Counted from the stretch's first letter, positions 25,093-36,098 are shown. The stretch is DNA of 64,000 bases from Streptomyces sp. DG1A-41 (GCF_037055355.1 NZ_CP146350.1:7587001-7651000); one strand, 5' to 3'. Numbers and translations: made by a program. Notes: generated from the sequence alone by a model not told the origin.

Positions 25093-26493
25093 ATGAGCCG
25101 TACAGTCATCCGCGGCGGCCTCGTCATCACCGCATCCGACGAGATCCACGCCGACGTCCTGATCGAGGACGGCCGAATCGCCGCCCTCGCAACCTCCGGA
25201 ACCCCCGCCGCCGAGGCCTTCACCGCGGACCGGACGATCGACGCCACCGGAAAGTACGTCATCCCCGGCGGCGTCGACGCCCACACCCACATGGAGCTGC
25301 CCTTCGGCGGCACCTTCGCCTCCGACACCTTCGAAACCGGCACCCGCGCCGCCGCCTGGGGCGGCACGACCACGATCATCGACTTCGCCGTGCAGAGCGT
25401 CGGGCACGCCCTGCGCGAGGGCCTGGACGCCTGGCACGCCAAGGCCGAGGGCAACTGCGCCATCGACTACGGCTTCCACATGATCGTCTCCGACGTGAAC
25501 CAGGAGACGCTCAAGGAGATGGACCTGCTGATCGAGGAGGGCGTCACCTCCTTCAAGCAGTTCATGGCCTACCCGGGCGTCTTCTACAGCGACGACGGCC
25601 AGATCCTGCGCGCCATGCAGCGCTCCGCCGAGAACGGCGGCCTGATCATGATGCACGCCGAGAACGGCATCGCGATCGACGTCCTGGTCGAGCAGGCACT
25701 GGCCCGGGGCGAGACCGACCCGCGCTACCACGGCGAGGTCCGCAAGGCCCTGCTGGAGGCCGAGGCCACCCACCGTGCCATCAAGCTCGCGCAGGTCGCG
25801 GGCGCGCCCCTGTACGTCGTGCACGTCTCGGCCATGGAGGCGGTCGCCGAGCTGGCCCGGGCACGCGACGAGGGGCTGAACGTCTTCGGGGAGACCTGCC
25901 CGCAGTACCTGTTCCTGTCCACCGACAACCTCGCCGAGCCGGACTTCGAGGGCGCGAAGTACGTGTGCAGCACCCCGCTGAGGCCCCGCGAGCACCAGGC
26001 CAAGCTGTGGCAGGGGCTGCGCACGAACGACCTCCAGGTCGTCTCCACCGACCACTGCCCCTTCTGCTTCGTGGGCCAGAAGGAACTCGGCCGGGGCGAC
26101 TTCTCCAAGATCCCCAACGGCCTCCCGGGCGTCGAGAACCGTATGGACCTGCTCCACCAGGCCGTCCTCGACGGGCACATCTCGCGCCGCCGCTGGATCG
26201 AGATCGCCTGCGCCACCCCGGCCCGGATGTTCGGCCTGTACCCGAAGAAGGGCACCATCGCGCCGGGCGCCGACGCCGACGTCGTCATCTACGATCCGCA
26301 CGCCGAGCAGGTCATGTCGGCTGCAGAGCACCACATGAACGTCGACTACTCGGCGTACGAGGGCAAGCGCGTCACCGGCCGCGTCGAGACGGTCCTCTCG
26401 CGTGGCGTGCCCGTCATCACCGAGCGGGAGTACACCGGGCACGCCGGGCACGGCGTCTTCACCCCGCGTTCCACCTGTCAGTACCTCAACTAG
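25093..26493 (+). CDS. hydA: Dihydropyrimidinase / hydantoinase
   Basis: A 466-residue amidohydrolase that opens dihydrouracil, dihydrothymine or 5-substituted hydantoins. Binuclear zinc ligands are visible: His64 and His66 (GGVDAHTHMELPFGG), the carboxylated lysine Lys155 (TSFKQFMAYPG), His in MMHAENG and YVVHVSAMEA, and Asp in VSTDHCPF. The end has the usual metal-dependent-hydrolase tail (GTIAPGADADVVIYDP). ATG 25093 is selected because the family N terminus (RTVIRGGLVITASDEI) begins there. It is 9 bp before the LLM oxidoreductase gene, so the two are almost certainly one transcript. Confidence 0.92.
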   Translation: MSRTVIRGGLVITASDEIHADVLIEDGRIAALATSGTPAAEAFTADRTIDATGKYVIPGGVDAHTHMELPFGGTFASDTFETGTRAAAWGGTTTIIDFAVQSVGHALREGLDAWHAKAEGNCAIDYGFHMIVSDVNQETLKEMDLLIEEGVTSFKQFMAYPGVFYSDDGQILRAMQRSAENGGLIMMHAENGIAIDVLVEQALARGETDPRYHGEVRKALLEAEATHRAIKLAQVAGAPLYVVHVSAMEAVAELARARDEGLNVFGETCPQYLFLSTDNLAEPDFEGAKYVCSTPLRPREHQAKLWQGLRTNDLQVVSTDHCPFCFVGQKELGRGDFSKIPNGLPGVENRMDLLHQAVLDGHISRRRWIEIACATPARMFGLYPKKGTIAPGADADVVIYDPHAEQVMSAAEHHMNVDYSAYEGKRVTGRVETVLSRGVPVITEREYTGHAGHGVFTPRSTCQYLN

Positions 26494-26502
26494 GAGTGGT
26501 GG

Positions 26503-27525
26503 ATGGACTTCGGACTCGTCCTACAGACCGACCCGCCGGCCTCGCGGGTGATCAGCCTGATGAAGCGCGCGGAACGCAACGGTTTCTCCTACGGCTGGAC
26601 CTTCGACTCCGCCGTGCTGTGGCAGGAGCCGTTCGTGATCTACAGCCAGATCCTGGCCAACACCACGAAACTGAAGGTCGGGCCGATGGTGACGAACCCG
26701 GGCACCCGCACCTGGGAGGTCACCGCCTCCACCTTCGCCACCCTCAACGACATGTACGGCAACCGCACGGTCTGCGGCATCGGCCGCGGAGACTCAGCGA
26801 TGCGTGTGGCCGGCCGCAAGCCCAACACGCTGGCCCGGATCAGCGAGGCCATGAAGGTCATCCGGGCCCTCGGCAGCGGGCAGGAGGCCGACCTCGGCGG
26901 CGGCACGGTCGTCCGCTTCCCGTGGATCAAGCCGGACGCCGAACTCCCCGTGTGGATGGCCGCGTACGGACCCAAGGCCCTGAGGATGACCGGCGAGGAG
27001 GCCGACGGGTTCATCCTCCAGCTGGCCGACCTCTATCTGACCGAGTACATGGTCAAGGCCGTGAAGGACGCGGCCGTCGCAGCAGGCCGTGACCCGTCCG
27101 AGGTGACCATCTGCGTGGCCGCCCCCGCCTATGTCACCGAGGACGACTCGCCCGAGGCGCTCGCCCACGCGCGCGACCAGTGCCGGTGGTTCGGCGGGAT
27201 GGTCGGCAACCACGTGGCCGACCTGGTGTCCAAATACGGCGAGCACTCCGCGGCCGTCCCCGACGAACTCACCGACTACATCAAGGCACGGGAGGGATAC
27301 GACTACTCCCACCACGGCCGCGCCGGCAACCCCGACACCCAGTTCGTGCCCGACGAGATCGTCGACCGGTTCTGCCTGATCGGCCCGGTCGAGAAGCACG
27401 TCGAGAAACTGAACGCGCTGCGCGCGCTCGGCGTGGACCAGTTCGCCGTCTACGACATGCACGACGCACAGGAAGCCGTGATCGACGCGTACGGATCACG
27501 GGTGATCCCGGCCGTCAACGGCTGA
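26503..27525 (+). CDS. LLM-class F420-dependent oxidoreductase (TIGR03842-like)
   Basis: A 340-residue luciferase-like TIM-barrel protein with family marks FGLVLQTDPPASRVISLMKRAE, LKVGPMVTNPGTRTWEVTAS, VCGIGRGDSAMRVAG and VWMAAYGPKALRMTGEEADG. It resembles the TIGR03842 group of coenzyme-F420-dependent enzymes, whose substrates are largely unknown. It starts 9 bp after dihydropyrimidinase. The cluster has ring-opening, decarbamoylating and transaminating enzymes plus a permease, but no flavin/FeS dihydropyrimidine dehydrogenase. The position suggests reduction of uracil/thymine (or another ring) with F420H2; this role is inference. RutA-type oxygenase activity is less likely, since RutA partners are absent. 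Confidence 0.85.
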   Translation: MDFGLVLQTDPPASRVISLMKRAERNGFSYGWTFDSAVLWQEPFVIYSQILANTTKLKVGPMVTNPGTRTWEVTASTFATLNDMYGNRTVCGIGRGDSAMRVAGRKPNTLARISEAMKVIRALGSGQEADLGGGTVVRFPWIKPDAELPVWMAAYGPKALRMTGEEADGFILQLADLYLTEYMVKAVKDAAVAAGRDPSEVTICVAAPAYVTEDDSPEALAHARDQCRWFGGMVGNHVADLVSKYGEHSAAVPDELTDYIKAREGYDYSHHGRAGNPDTQFVPDEIVDRFCLIGPVEKHVEKLNALRALGVDQFAVYDMHDAQEAVIDAYGSRVIPAVNG

Positions 27526-27550
27526 CCCCTTCGCAGCACCCCTTCGATCT

Positions 27551-27578
27551 CCCCCTTCCCGTCGGCCAGGGAAGGGGG
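27551..27578. terminator. Perfect 10-bp hairpin between LLM and permease genes
   Basis: CCCCCTTCCC (27551-27560) pairs exactly with GGGAAGGGGG (27569-27578) around an 8-nt loop. No T tract follows. It could end the catabolic transcript or reduce expression of the downstream permease. Confidence 0.6.
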
Positions 27579-27660
27579 CCAGGACGCTCCCGAGCGCACC
27601 CCCCCGTCGGCATCACCCGCATGGCCTTTCCCGTCCCACCTCCCCTGATTGGCCCGGCCC

Positions 27661-29187
<1,527 letters not shown>

Positions 29188-29213
29188 CCGCGGACACGGA
29201 CGCTGGAGGACGG

Positions 29214-29882
29214 TCAGCCCTTGCCGCCCTCCAGCGCGGCCACCGCTTCCTTCGCGGCCTTGATGGCGCCCTTGTTGATCGTGTCCGTGCTCGGCGCCTT
29301 CTTCGACTCGAAGTCGCTGCCGTTGTAGGTGATGACCACCAGCGCGTTGGAGGCGCGGACGAACACCTGGCCCTCGCGGGTCTCCTGCTTGTCCTCGGTG
29401 GTGAGGTTGACGATGGAGTACGCGGTGTCACCCAGGCCGGGGACGGCACCTCCGCCGCTCTTCTCCTCGGTGCGCCCCTTGTAGGCCTTCTCCGCCGCCT
29501 CGTCCGACTCCATCACCTCGAAGGACACGTCCAGCCAGCGGTAGTTGTACCCCTTGAGCGCGTTCCAGGAGCAGGTGCGGCGCAACGTCGAGTCCGTGGA
29601 CGGGATCTCCTTGCCCGACGTCTTGGCGCCCGGCACCAGCGACTCGACCGTCTTCTTGGCGACGCTCTCGCACGGCGCCGGCGCGGCCGAGTAGGTCTTC
29701 GACACCGTCGACGTCGACGGGGCGGACGCGGACTGGGTCCCGGTCTTCTCGTCGGCAGGCTTGTGCTCGGCGGCCTGCGGCGCGGCGAGCGGGCCGGACG
29801 ACAGTGCCCAGCCCGCCGCGGCGAGCACGGCCACCGGGGACAGTCGTGCGGTCAGGGCCAGGGGCAGAGGTAGGGAACGCAC
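29214..29882 (-). CDS. Secreted protein of unknown function (DUF3558-like)
   Basis: A 222-residue exported protein starting at GTG 29882 with an AAGGG site. The N-terminal 38 residues look like a signal peptide (LALTARLSPVAVLAAAGWA, then PLAAPQAA), with no lipobox cysteine. A Ser/Thr-rich linker follows. The mature domain has two cysteines (PAPCESVAKKTVESL; RRTCSWNALKGYNYRWLDVSFEV) that could form a disulphide, and strands such as VPGLGDTAYSIVNLT and QVFVRASNALVVITYNG. The pattern resembles small actinobacterial DUF3558-type wall proteins. That link is weak and no activity can be named. It is convergent with the permease gene, 26 bp away. Confidence 0.65.
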   Translation of the reverse strand: MRSLPLPLALTARLSPVAVLAAAGWALSSGPLAAPQAAEHKPADEKTGTQSASAPSTSTVSKTYSAAPAPCESVAKKTVESLVPGAKTSGKEIPSTDSTLRRTCSWNALKGYNYRWLDVSFEVMESDEAAEKAYKGRTEEKSGGGAVPGLGDTAYSIVNLTTEDKQETREGQVFVRASNALVVITYNGSDFESKKAPSTDTINKGAIKAAKEAVAALEGGKG

Positions 29883-30132
29883 GGCGCCCTTCTCGTGGGG
29901 GACGGACGGTGCGGATCAGGTCCGCACGGCGGACGGGACGACAGTTTCACATGACTCCCTGTGGTGCGGAAGTCCGAACTCGCTCCGTGCCTGCGTGGTG
30001 ACGGTGGCTCACTGTCGATGGTTATGGTTTCGGTCGGTTCGGTGGCGAGTGGGCTTTTTTGCCGGGCGCGTGAGGGCACAGGCGCGGGAATTCCGTTTGC
30101 ACCGGTGCGCCAGGGCTGCGCAGCCTTGATCC

Positions 30133-30975
30133 ATGCCTTCGTTACCCCCTGGGGCAAGTCAGGACATACCCCAACTCCCCGCTGTCCGAGAGGACATCCT
30201 CGCCTACTACGCCCTCGGCAAGGAGGACGCCCGCCTTCGGCAGGGCTCCGGCCGCCTGGAGTTCTGGCGCACGCAGGACGTGCTCCGGCGGCTCCTGCCC
30301 GCGCCTCCGGCACGCGTGCTGGACGTCGGCGGCGGCAGCGGTGTGCACGCGGAGTGGCTTGCCGAGGACGGGTACCAGGCCGAGCTCGTCGATCCCGTGC
30401 CGCTGCACCTGGAACAGGCGGCGCGGCTGCCCGGCGTCTCGGTCCGTGCCGGGGACGCCCGGGCCCTGCCCGCCGAGGACGGCGCGTACGACGTGGTGCT
30501 GCTGCTCGGCCCGCTGTACCACCTGCCGGAGCGGGCCGACCGGGTCCGCGCACTGAGTGAGGCGCGCCGGGCGGTGCGGTCCGGAGGTCTGGTCGTCGCG
30601 GCCACCATCAACCGGTACGCGGCCCTGCACGACCTGCTGCGCGAGGAGCGCTACTTCGAGCCCGCCCACCGGGCCCGGACCGACTCCGTCTCGGAGCACG
30701 GCCGGCACCCCTCCCAACAGGAGGGCAGTCTCTTCACCACCGCGTATCTCGCCCAACCGGACGAGCCGCCAGGGGAGTTCACCCAGGCGGGACTCGCCGT
30801 CGACGGCCAGTACGGCGTCGAGGGCGTCGCTTGGCTCATGGGCGGTGTGGAGCAGTGGCTGGACGACCCGGAGCGCCGCGAGGCCGTCCTGGCCGCGACC
30901 CGGCGCATCGAGTCCGAGCCGGCGCTGCTGGGCGCGAGCGGCCACCTGCTGACGGCGGGAAGACGACTGCCCTGA
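30133..30975 (+). CDS. Class I SAM-dependent methyltransferase
   Basis: A 280-residue methyltransferase. Motif I is RVLDVGGGSGVHAEWLAEDG, motif II is AELVDPVPLHLEQA, the adenine-binding acidic pair lies near AGDARALPAEDG, and motif IV is YDVVLLLGPLYHLPERAD. The C-terminal half has a family-specific cap (AGLAVDGQYGVEGVAWLM; ALLGASGHLLTAGRR). It resembles stand-alone small-molecule methyltransferases; substrate is unknown. It is not in an obvious operon. Confidence 0.85.
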   Translation: MPSLPPGASQDIPQLPAVREDILAYYALGKEDARLRQGSGRLEFWRTQDVLRRLLPAPPARVLDVGGGSGVHAEWLAEDGYQAELVDPVPLHLEQAARLPGVSVRAGDARALPAEDGAYDVVLLLGPLYHLPERADRVRALSEARRAVRSGGLVVAATINRYAALHDLLREERYFEPAHRARTDSVSEHGRHPSQQEGSLFTTAYLAQPDEPPGEFTQAGLAVDGQYGVEGVAWLMGGVEQWLDDPERREAVLAATRRIESEPALLGASGHLLTAGRRLP

Positions 30976-31511
30976 GCGGCGCCCCCCCGTAAGGGGTCCT
31001 CGCACTATGTCCGCGCCCGGGTCCCGCGGCCTGGCACCGCACCTCGCTGCGTTGCCGAAACGCCCACGTGGCTCCTCCCTCGCTCTCGGCTCCGCTCGAG
31101 CGGGGGCACTCCTGTCGAGGGCGCTCCGGTGCCTTGCGACGCACGGCGCCGGACCACGCGACCTGATCGGGCGCTCACAGTGCAAGGCCCCCCGAGGAGC
31201 CATGGCCGCGGCCGGCTGCGGTTGCGCGCCTGCGCTGCCGCGTCACCACGTGAGAACCGCGTTCGGACCAGACAGTGGCAGACGGGTCGGAGTAGCCCCG
31301 CCGCGCGAAGGCCCGCCGCACCGAACGGGCCCGCACGCCCGAGACCCATGCCGCTCGCCGCCGTGGCCGCCGATCCGGCGGCGTCATGGGCGCGACCCCG
31401 GGCGCGACGAATGCCCCGGGTATCTGGGAGAAATAGCCTCAATCCATCCCATTGCCGCGGTATGGACGACCGCTCCCACTTGTCGCATGGGATAAATCCA
31501 GCCATGAACCA
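30976..31511. other. Gene-poor stretch before the sugar ABC operon
   Basis: About 535 bp with no frame that looks coding: the open frames lack ribosome-binding sites and family features. It contains a perfect 12-bp palindrome CCGCTCGAGCGG (31092-31103). No tRNA or other RNA gene was recognised. Confidence 0.45.
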
Positions 31512-31540
31512 TTGACCGAATCTGGTGTTAGCGCTAACAC
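31512..31540 (+). promoter_or_regulatory. Promoter with LacI-type palindrome over its -10
   Basis: TTGACC (31512-31517) and TAACAC (31535-31540), 17 bp apart, form a good housekeeping-type promoter. A perfect 16-bp palindrome GTGTTAGCGCTAACAC (31525-31540) overlaps spacer and -10. It has the central CG and AT-rich arms of LacI/GalR operators, but differs from the site at 31672. Confidence 0.6.
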
Positions 31541-31671
31541 TCTTCCTCGTGCCGATGGCGCATTCGCCTGCCGGCCGCCTGTGAGCCCCACCTCGCCGGG
31601 CACCCGACTTTTAGCGCTTTTGCCTGTTCACTGCCCTCGCCACCGCTGACGAGGCGCCCGACGGAGCGTAA

Positions 31672-31687
31672 ATGTGATCGATAACAT
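31672..31687. promoter_or_regulatory. LacI-family operator, site 1
   Basis: ATGTGATCGATAACAT, an imperfect dyad, overlaps the GTG start of the first permease. It differs by only one base from the site at 36099-36114, so both probably bind the LacI-type protein encoded at 34953. Confidence 0.65.
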
Positions 31688-32641
31688 CTCAACCGCCGTG
31701 TCCTCACCCCCGGGAGTCAAAAGCCGCCACTCCCCGGGCGGTACCCCCGCCGGCAGCCCGGGCGGGACCGGATCCGCACCACCGTCGAGGCGTACCTGCT
31801 GCTCACACCGAGCCTCGCCGGGCTCGTGCTCTTCCTGGTCGCGCCGATCGCCGGGGTCGTCGTCATCAGCTTCTTCGACTGGAACCTGATGGGCACCCCG
31901 CGTTTCGTCGGGCTGGCGAACTACCGCGAGATGATGGGCGACAACGAGGTGTGGCGCGCGATGCGCAACACCGTGTACTACGTGCTGCTGAACATCCCCG
32001 CGCAGACCGTGCTGGCCCTGCTGCTCGCCCTGGCGATGAACCGGAAGCTGCGCGGCGGCAAGGTGTTCCGGGTGCTGTTCGTCCTGCCGTGGATGGCCAT
32101 GCCGGTGGCCCTCGGCATCGTCTGGAGCTGGGCGTTCGACCCGCAGCACGGCGTGGTCAACCAGTTCCTGGCCCTGTTCGGCGTGGACGGCCCGGCGTGG
32201 CTGTCGTCCACCGGCTGGGCGATGCCGGTGCTGGCCTCGGTCAACATCTGGCAGTACACGGGCTACACCATGCTGTTCCTGCTGGCGGGCCTCCAGGCGA
32301 TCCCCGAATCGCTCTACGAGGCGGCCGACCTGGACGGGGCGAAATCCGTGCAGCGCTTCTTCCGGATCACGCTGCCGCTGCTGCGCCCCTCGATGTTCTT
32401 CGTGCTGGTGACCAACACCATCGGGTCGTTCCAGATGTTCGACACCGTCTACGTGATGACCCAGGGCGGGCCGGGCGGGTCGACGGACACGATGAACTAC
32501 CACATCTACCAGCAGGCGTTCCAGCTGTTCCGCAGCGGCTACGCCTCGGCGCTGGCGATGCTGCTGTTCGCCGTGATCCTGCTGGTGACGGCAGTCCAGG
32601 TCCTGTACTTCCGCAAGCGCACCGTCTACGACTTCAGCTGA
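31674..32641 (+). CDS. Sugar ABC transporter permease 1 (MalF type), frame break near N terminus
   Basis: From about 31760 the frame encodes a complete permease: TM1 YLLLTPSLAGLVLFLVAP, further membrane segments, and the coupling-helix EAA loop YEAADLDGAKSVQRFFRITLPLL. No start codon in that frame leaves TM1 whole: upstream it runs to TAA at 31682-31684, and the first GTG (31826) cuts into TM1. The good start is GTG 31674, with GGAG 7 bp upstream, but it lies in another frame. A one-base deletion between about 31700 and 31760 reconciles them. It is either an assembly error or a real lesion. The gene begins an operon with permease 2 and the binding protein. Confidence 0.82.
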
Positions 32642-32655
32642 GGACGGCCACGACC

Positions 32656-33489
32656 ATGTCTTCTCTCTCCACCGCCGTCCGCAGGACAACGCTGTACGGG
32701 ATCCTCGCCGCCGGAGCGCTGCTGTCGGTCGCCCCCTACCTGCTGACACTGAACGGCGCGCTCAAGCGGCCGTCGGACCTGCTGTCCACCGAGGCCTGGG
32801 TTCCCGCGCATCCGGCCACGTCCGGCAACTTCGCCGCCGTGTGGAACCAGTACGGAATGTCGTCCTTCCTGCTGCACACCCTGGTCGTGGCGGTCCTCGT
32901 CACCGCCGGGCAGGTGGTGTTCAGCGCACTGGCGGCGTACGCGCTCGCCCGGATGGAGTTCCCGGGGCGCGACTGGCTCTTCTGGGGCTACCTCGCCACC
33001 ATGATGGTGCCTCAGATGATCACGCTCGTACCGCTGTTCCTGATGATGCGTGAAATGGGCATGGTGGACACGTACGCGGGCCTGATCCTGCCCACCGTCT
33101 TCGGCACCCCGTACGGCGTCTTCCTGGTTCGTCAGCACTTCCGCACCGTCCCCAAGGACCTGGAAGCCGCCGCCCGCATCGACGGGGCGAGCACCTGGAC
33201 CATCCTCGTGCGGATCATGCTGCCGCTGAGCCGTCCGATCCTCGCCACGCTCGCGATCATCACGTTCGTCAACACCTGGAACAACCTGATCTGGCCGCTG
33301 ATCATCACCAACAGCGACCGGACCCGGGTGGTCACCGTCGGCATCGCCGCCCTCCAGGGCGAACACGTCTCCGACCTGCCGCACATCGTGCTGGCCGGAG
33401 CCGCGCTGGCCCTGTTGCCCCTGATCGCCGTGTTCCTCCTCTTCCAACGGCACATCGTCCGCTCCATCGCCCTCACCGGCCTCAAGTAG
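32656..33489 (+). CDS. Sugar ABC transporter permease 2 (MalG type)
   Basis: A 277-residue inner-membrane permease with six predicted helices. The EAA coupling motif is LEAAARIDGASTWTILVRIMLPL. The start ATG 32656 lies 14 bp after permease 1. It pairs with permease 1 to form the channel. As in most Streptomyces carbohydrate importers, no ATPase is encoded here; the shared ATPase MsiK usually energises such systems (family knowledge). Confidence 0.93.
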   Translation: MSSLSTAVRRTTLYGILAAGALLSVAPYLLTLNGALKRPSDLLSTEAWVPAHPATSGNFAAVWNQYGMSSFLLHTLVVAVLVTAGQVVFSALAAYALARMEFPGRDWLFWGYLATMMVPQMITLVPLFLMMREMGMVDTYAGLILPTVFGTPYGVFLVRQHFRTVPKDLEAAARIDGASTWTILVRIMLPLSRPILATLAIITFVNTWNNLIWPLIITNSDRTRVVTVGIAALQGEHVSDLPHIVLAGAALALLPLIAVFLLFQRHIVRSIALTGLK

Positions 33490-33548
33490 GCCGCCCTCCG
33501 CCCCCCCCGCACTGCCTCGATCACCCGCACCGAAAGGGACGCCCAGCC

Positions 33549-34898
33549 ATGTCCGCATCCTCCAGAAGAGCCCTGGCCGCCACGGCCACCGGCGCAGTCC
33601 TGCTCTGCCTCACCACTGCCTGCGGCTCGTCCGGCTCGGACACCGCCTCGTCCGGCGGTACCGTCACCCTGCGGTACGCCATCTGGGACGCGGTCCAGGA
33701 GCCGGCGCTGAAGAAGTCGATCGACGCGTTCGAGAAGCAGCACCCGAACATCAAGGTCAAGATCGAGCTGAACGCCTGGGCGCAGTACTGGAGCAAGCTG
33801 CAGACCCAGATGGCCGGCCGCACCGCGCCCGATGTCTTCTGGGACCACGTGGCGTACTTCCCGCAGTTCTCCCAGCAGGGCGTCCTCGCCGACCTCACCC
33901 CGTACATCAAGGCCGACAAGCTGGACACGTCGATCTACGACGCCAAGCTACTGGCGGGCTGGCAGCAGGACGGCAAGCAGTACGGCCTGCCGAAGGACTG
34001 GGACACCATCGCCCAGGTCTACAACAAGACCATGCTCAAGAAGGCGGGGCTGACACAGGACGAGCTGGGCGGCCTGTCCTGGAACACCACCGACGGCGGC
34101 AGCTTCGTCAAGGCCCTGCAGAAGCTCACCATCGACGTCAACGGCAAGCACCCGAACGAGAAGGGCTTCGACAGCAAGCACGTCAAGCAGTACGGTCTCG
34201 CGCTCGGTTCGTCCAACGGCCAGACGGACTGGTGGAACGCGGCCCTGCAGAACGGCTGCAAGCTCCAGGACAAGGCGTGGGGCAAGTGGACGATCAACCA
34301 GCCCTCCTGCGTGGAGGCCATCCAGTTCATCCGGGACTTGCGGCTGAAGTACCACGTCGCGGTGCCGGCCTCCGTCACCAACACGCCGAACGGGGCGTCC
34401 CTGCCGCAGGTGCTGGCCCGTAAGCAGGCGGCCGTGGTGTGGGACGGCAGCTGGGATCTCAACGCCTACCAGAGCTCGATGAAGGGCAACTTCGGCGTCG
34501 CCGAGCTGCCCAGCGGCCCGGTCGGGAAGGGCACGGTGTACAACGGGCTCAGCAACGCCCTGTACGCGGGCAGCAAGCACCCCAAGGAGGCGTGGGAACT
34601 GGTGAAGTGGCTCGGGTCCGAGGAGTCCCAGAAGATCATCGTCTCCGAGGGGTCGGTGTGGCCGGGCATTCCCACGCTCAACAAGGACTTCGTGGCCGTG
34701 TGGAAGCAGCGGGGTGTGGACGTCAGTGCCTTCTCCAAGGAGGCTGAGGGCACGACCGCCGGGTATCCGCTGACCACCTCCTCGGCGACGTACAACGTCA
34801 AGGTGCAGGACGCCTTCAACCAGGTGTGGCTGGGCCAGCAGTCCCCCCAGGCGGCGGCGGACTCCGTCAACGAGGAGTCCAACGCGGCCGTCAAGTAG
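33549..34898 (+). CDS. Sugar-binding lipoprotein of the ABC importer
   Basis: A 449-residue extracellular solute-binding protein (family 1). The signal peptide ends in a lipobox, LTTAC, with lipidated Cys25. It has the fold markers TLRYAIWDAVQEPALKKSIDAFEKQHPNIKV in outline and the hinge/sugar-site residues of the class: GRTAPDVFWDHVAYF, GLPKDWDTIAQVYNKTMLKKAG and AAVVWDGSWDLNAYQ. It is tethered outside the membrane and hands an oligosaccharide to the two permeases. The neighbours (GH39-like enzyme with binding modules, alpha-galactosidase) suggest a galactose-containing di- or trisaccharide. Confidence 0.93.
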   Translation: MSASSRRALAATATGAVLLCLTTACGSSGSDTASSGGTVTLRYAIWDAVQEPALKKSIDAFEKQHPNIKVKIELNAWAQYWSKLQTQMAGRTAPDVFWDHVAYFPQFSQQGVLADLTPYIKADKLDTSIYDAKLLAGWQQDGKQYGLPKDWDTIAQVYNKTMLKKAGLTQDELGGLSWNTTDGGSFVKALQKLTIDVNGKHPNEKGFDSKHVKQYGLALGSSNGQTDWWNAALQNGCKLQDKAWGKWTINQPSCVEAIQFIRDLRLKYHVAVPASVTNTPNGASLPQVLARKQAAVVWDGSWDLNAYQSSMKGNFGVAELPSGPVGKGTVYNGLSNALYAGSKHPKEAWELVKWLGSEESQKIIVSEGSVWPGIPTLNKDFVAVWKQRGVDVSAFSKEAEGTTAGYPLTTSSATYNVKVQDAFNQVWLGQQSPQAAADSVNEESNAAVK

Positions 34899-34952
34899 GC
34901 AGCCTCCGGCAGCAGGCGTCACGACCGACGATCCATACGGAGTTCAACGGAC

Positions 34953-36035
34953 ATGCAGAACCACACCCCGGCCCGCCCTGACGAGGAGCCGTCCCAGGGC
35001 GGCGCCGACCGCCAGCGGTCCGTCAGCATCTTCGACGTCGCCAAGGCGGCCGGGGTCTCCCACCAGACCGTCTCCCGGGTGGTCAACGGCAGTCCCAAGG
35101 TCAGGAAGGCCACCCGGGAACGAGTGCTGCAGGTCATCGACGAACTCGGTTACAAGCCCAACCGGCTCGCCCGGGCACTGGCCGGGGGAGTGGTGCGCTC
35201 GGTCACCGTGCTCACCTCGGACACCACCCTGTACGGCGCCTCCCTCGCCCTTCGGGGCATAGAGGAGGCGGCCCGCGCGGCGGACTTCGCCGTGTCGGTC
35301 AGCGTCCTGGACGAGAACTCACCGTTGACGCCGGACGACGTCGCCGGGCGGCTCGCCCGCCCCGGGGAACCCGTCCTGGTGATCGCCTTCAACGCGCCCG
35401 GCGAACGGGTCTGGCGGGCGTTGCCCGCCGAGTTCCCGGCGGCCGCCGTGGTGGAGCGGCCGCAAAAGGCCGGGCAGACGGGCGGCAGGCCGGAAGCCTG
35501 GCTCGACGACCGGGCGGCGGCGGCGCAGGCCACCCGGTACCTGCTCGGCCTCGGCCACCGCACCGTCCACTACATGACGATCCCGTCCTCGACGGCCAGG
35601 GTCGGGCAGCGCGCCGAGGGCTGGCGGGACGCTCTCGGCGCCGCCTCTCTGCCCGTACCCGAGCTGCTGGAAGGCGGCTGGAGCCCGCGATCCGGGTATC
35701 TGGCCGCCCGCACCGTGGTCGCCGACCCGCAGGTCACCGCCGTTCTGTGCGGCAACGACGATCTCGCGCTCGGTGTTCTGCGGGCGGCCCGGGAGGCGGG
35801 CCGTGACGTGCCGGGCGAGCTCAGTGTCATGGGCTTCGACGACGCGCCGTACGCGGCGTACACCCATCCCACCCTGACCACCGTACGGCTGGACTTCGAA
35901 GGGCTGGGGCGGGGCGCTTTCGGGATGCTGCACCGGCTGCTCGACCCGGACAACGCCCCGGCGCCCTCCCTGTGGGCCGAACCGGAACTGATCGTCCGGG
36001 AGAGCACCGGCCCGGCGCCGCACCGGCCCGCCTGA
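34953..36035 (+). CDS. LacI-family regulator of the galactoside cluster
   Basis: A 360-residue repressor. The helix-turn-helix is at residues 24-45 (VSIFDVAKAAGVSHQTVSRVV) with hinge helix YKPNRLARALAGG. The effector domain is the periplasmic-binding-protein type (VTVLTSDTTLYGASLALRGIEEAA; VMGFDDAPYAAYTHPTLTTVRLD). It is located between the transporter and the glycosidases. Two near-identical dyads, over the transporter start (31672-31687) and before the secreted glycosidase (36099-36114), are its likely operators. The inducer is probably the imported sugar or its product. Confidence 0.92.
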   Translation: MQNHTPARPDEEPSQGGADRQRSVSIFDVAKAAGVSHQTVSRVVNGSPKVRKATRERVLQVIDELGYKPNRLARALAGGVVRSVTVLTSDTTLYGASLALRGIEEAARAADFAVSVSVLDENSPLTPDDVAGRLARPGEPVLVIAFNAPGERVWRALPAEFPAAAVVERPQKAGQTGGRPEAWLDDRAAAAQATRYLLGLGHRTVHYMTIPSSTARVGQRAEGWRDALGAASLPVPELLEGGWSPRSGYLAARTVVADPQVTAVLCGNDDLALGVLRAAREAGRDVPGELSVMGFDDAPYAAYTHPTLTTVRLDFEGLGRGAFGMLHRLLDPDNAPAPSLWAEPELIVRESTGPAPHRPA

Positions 36036-36098
36036 CCGCCCCTGCTCCCGGGGCCCTCCTGTTCCCGCCCCAACCCCCTACCGCTCCGTCCGCGGGGG

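Noticed and set aside
26503..27525. LLM protein as RutA (pyrimidine oxygenase of the Rut pathway)
   Set aside because: RutB-F partners are absent and the neighbours belong to the reductive pathway; sequence marks fit the F420 group better.
30976..31511. Possible small genes or tRNA in the 535-bp gap
   Set aside because: Open frames lack start signals and family features; no cloverleaf could be drawn.
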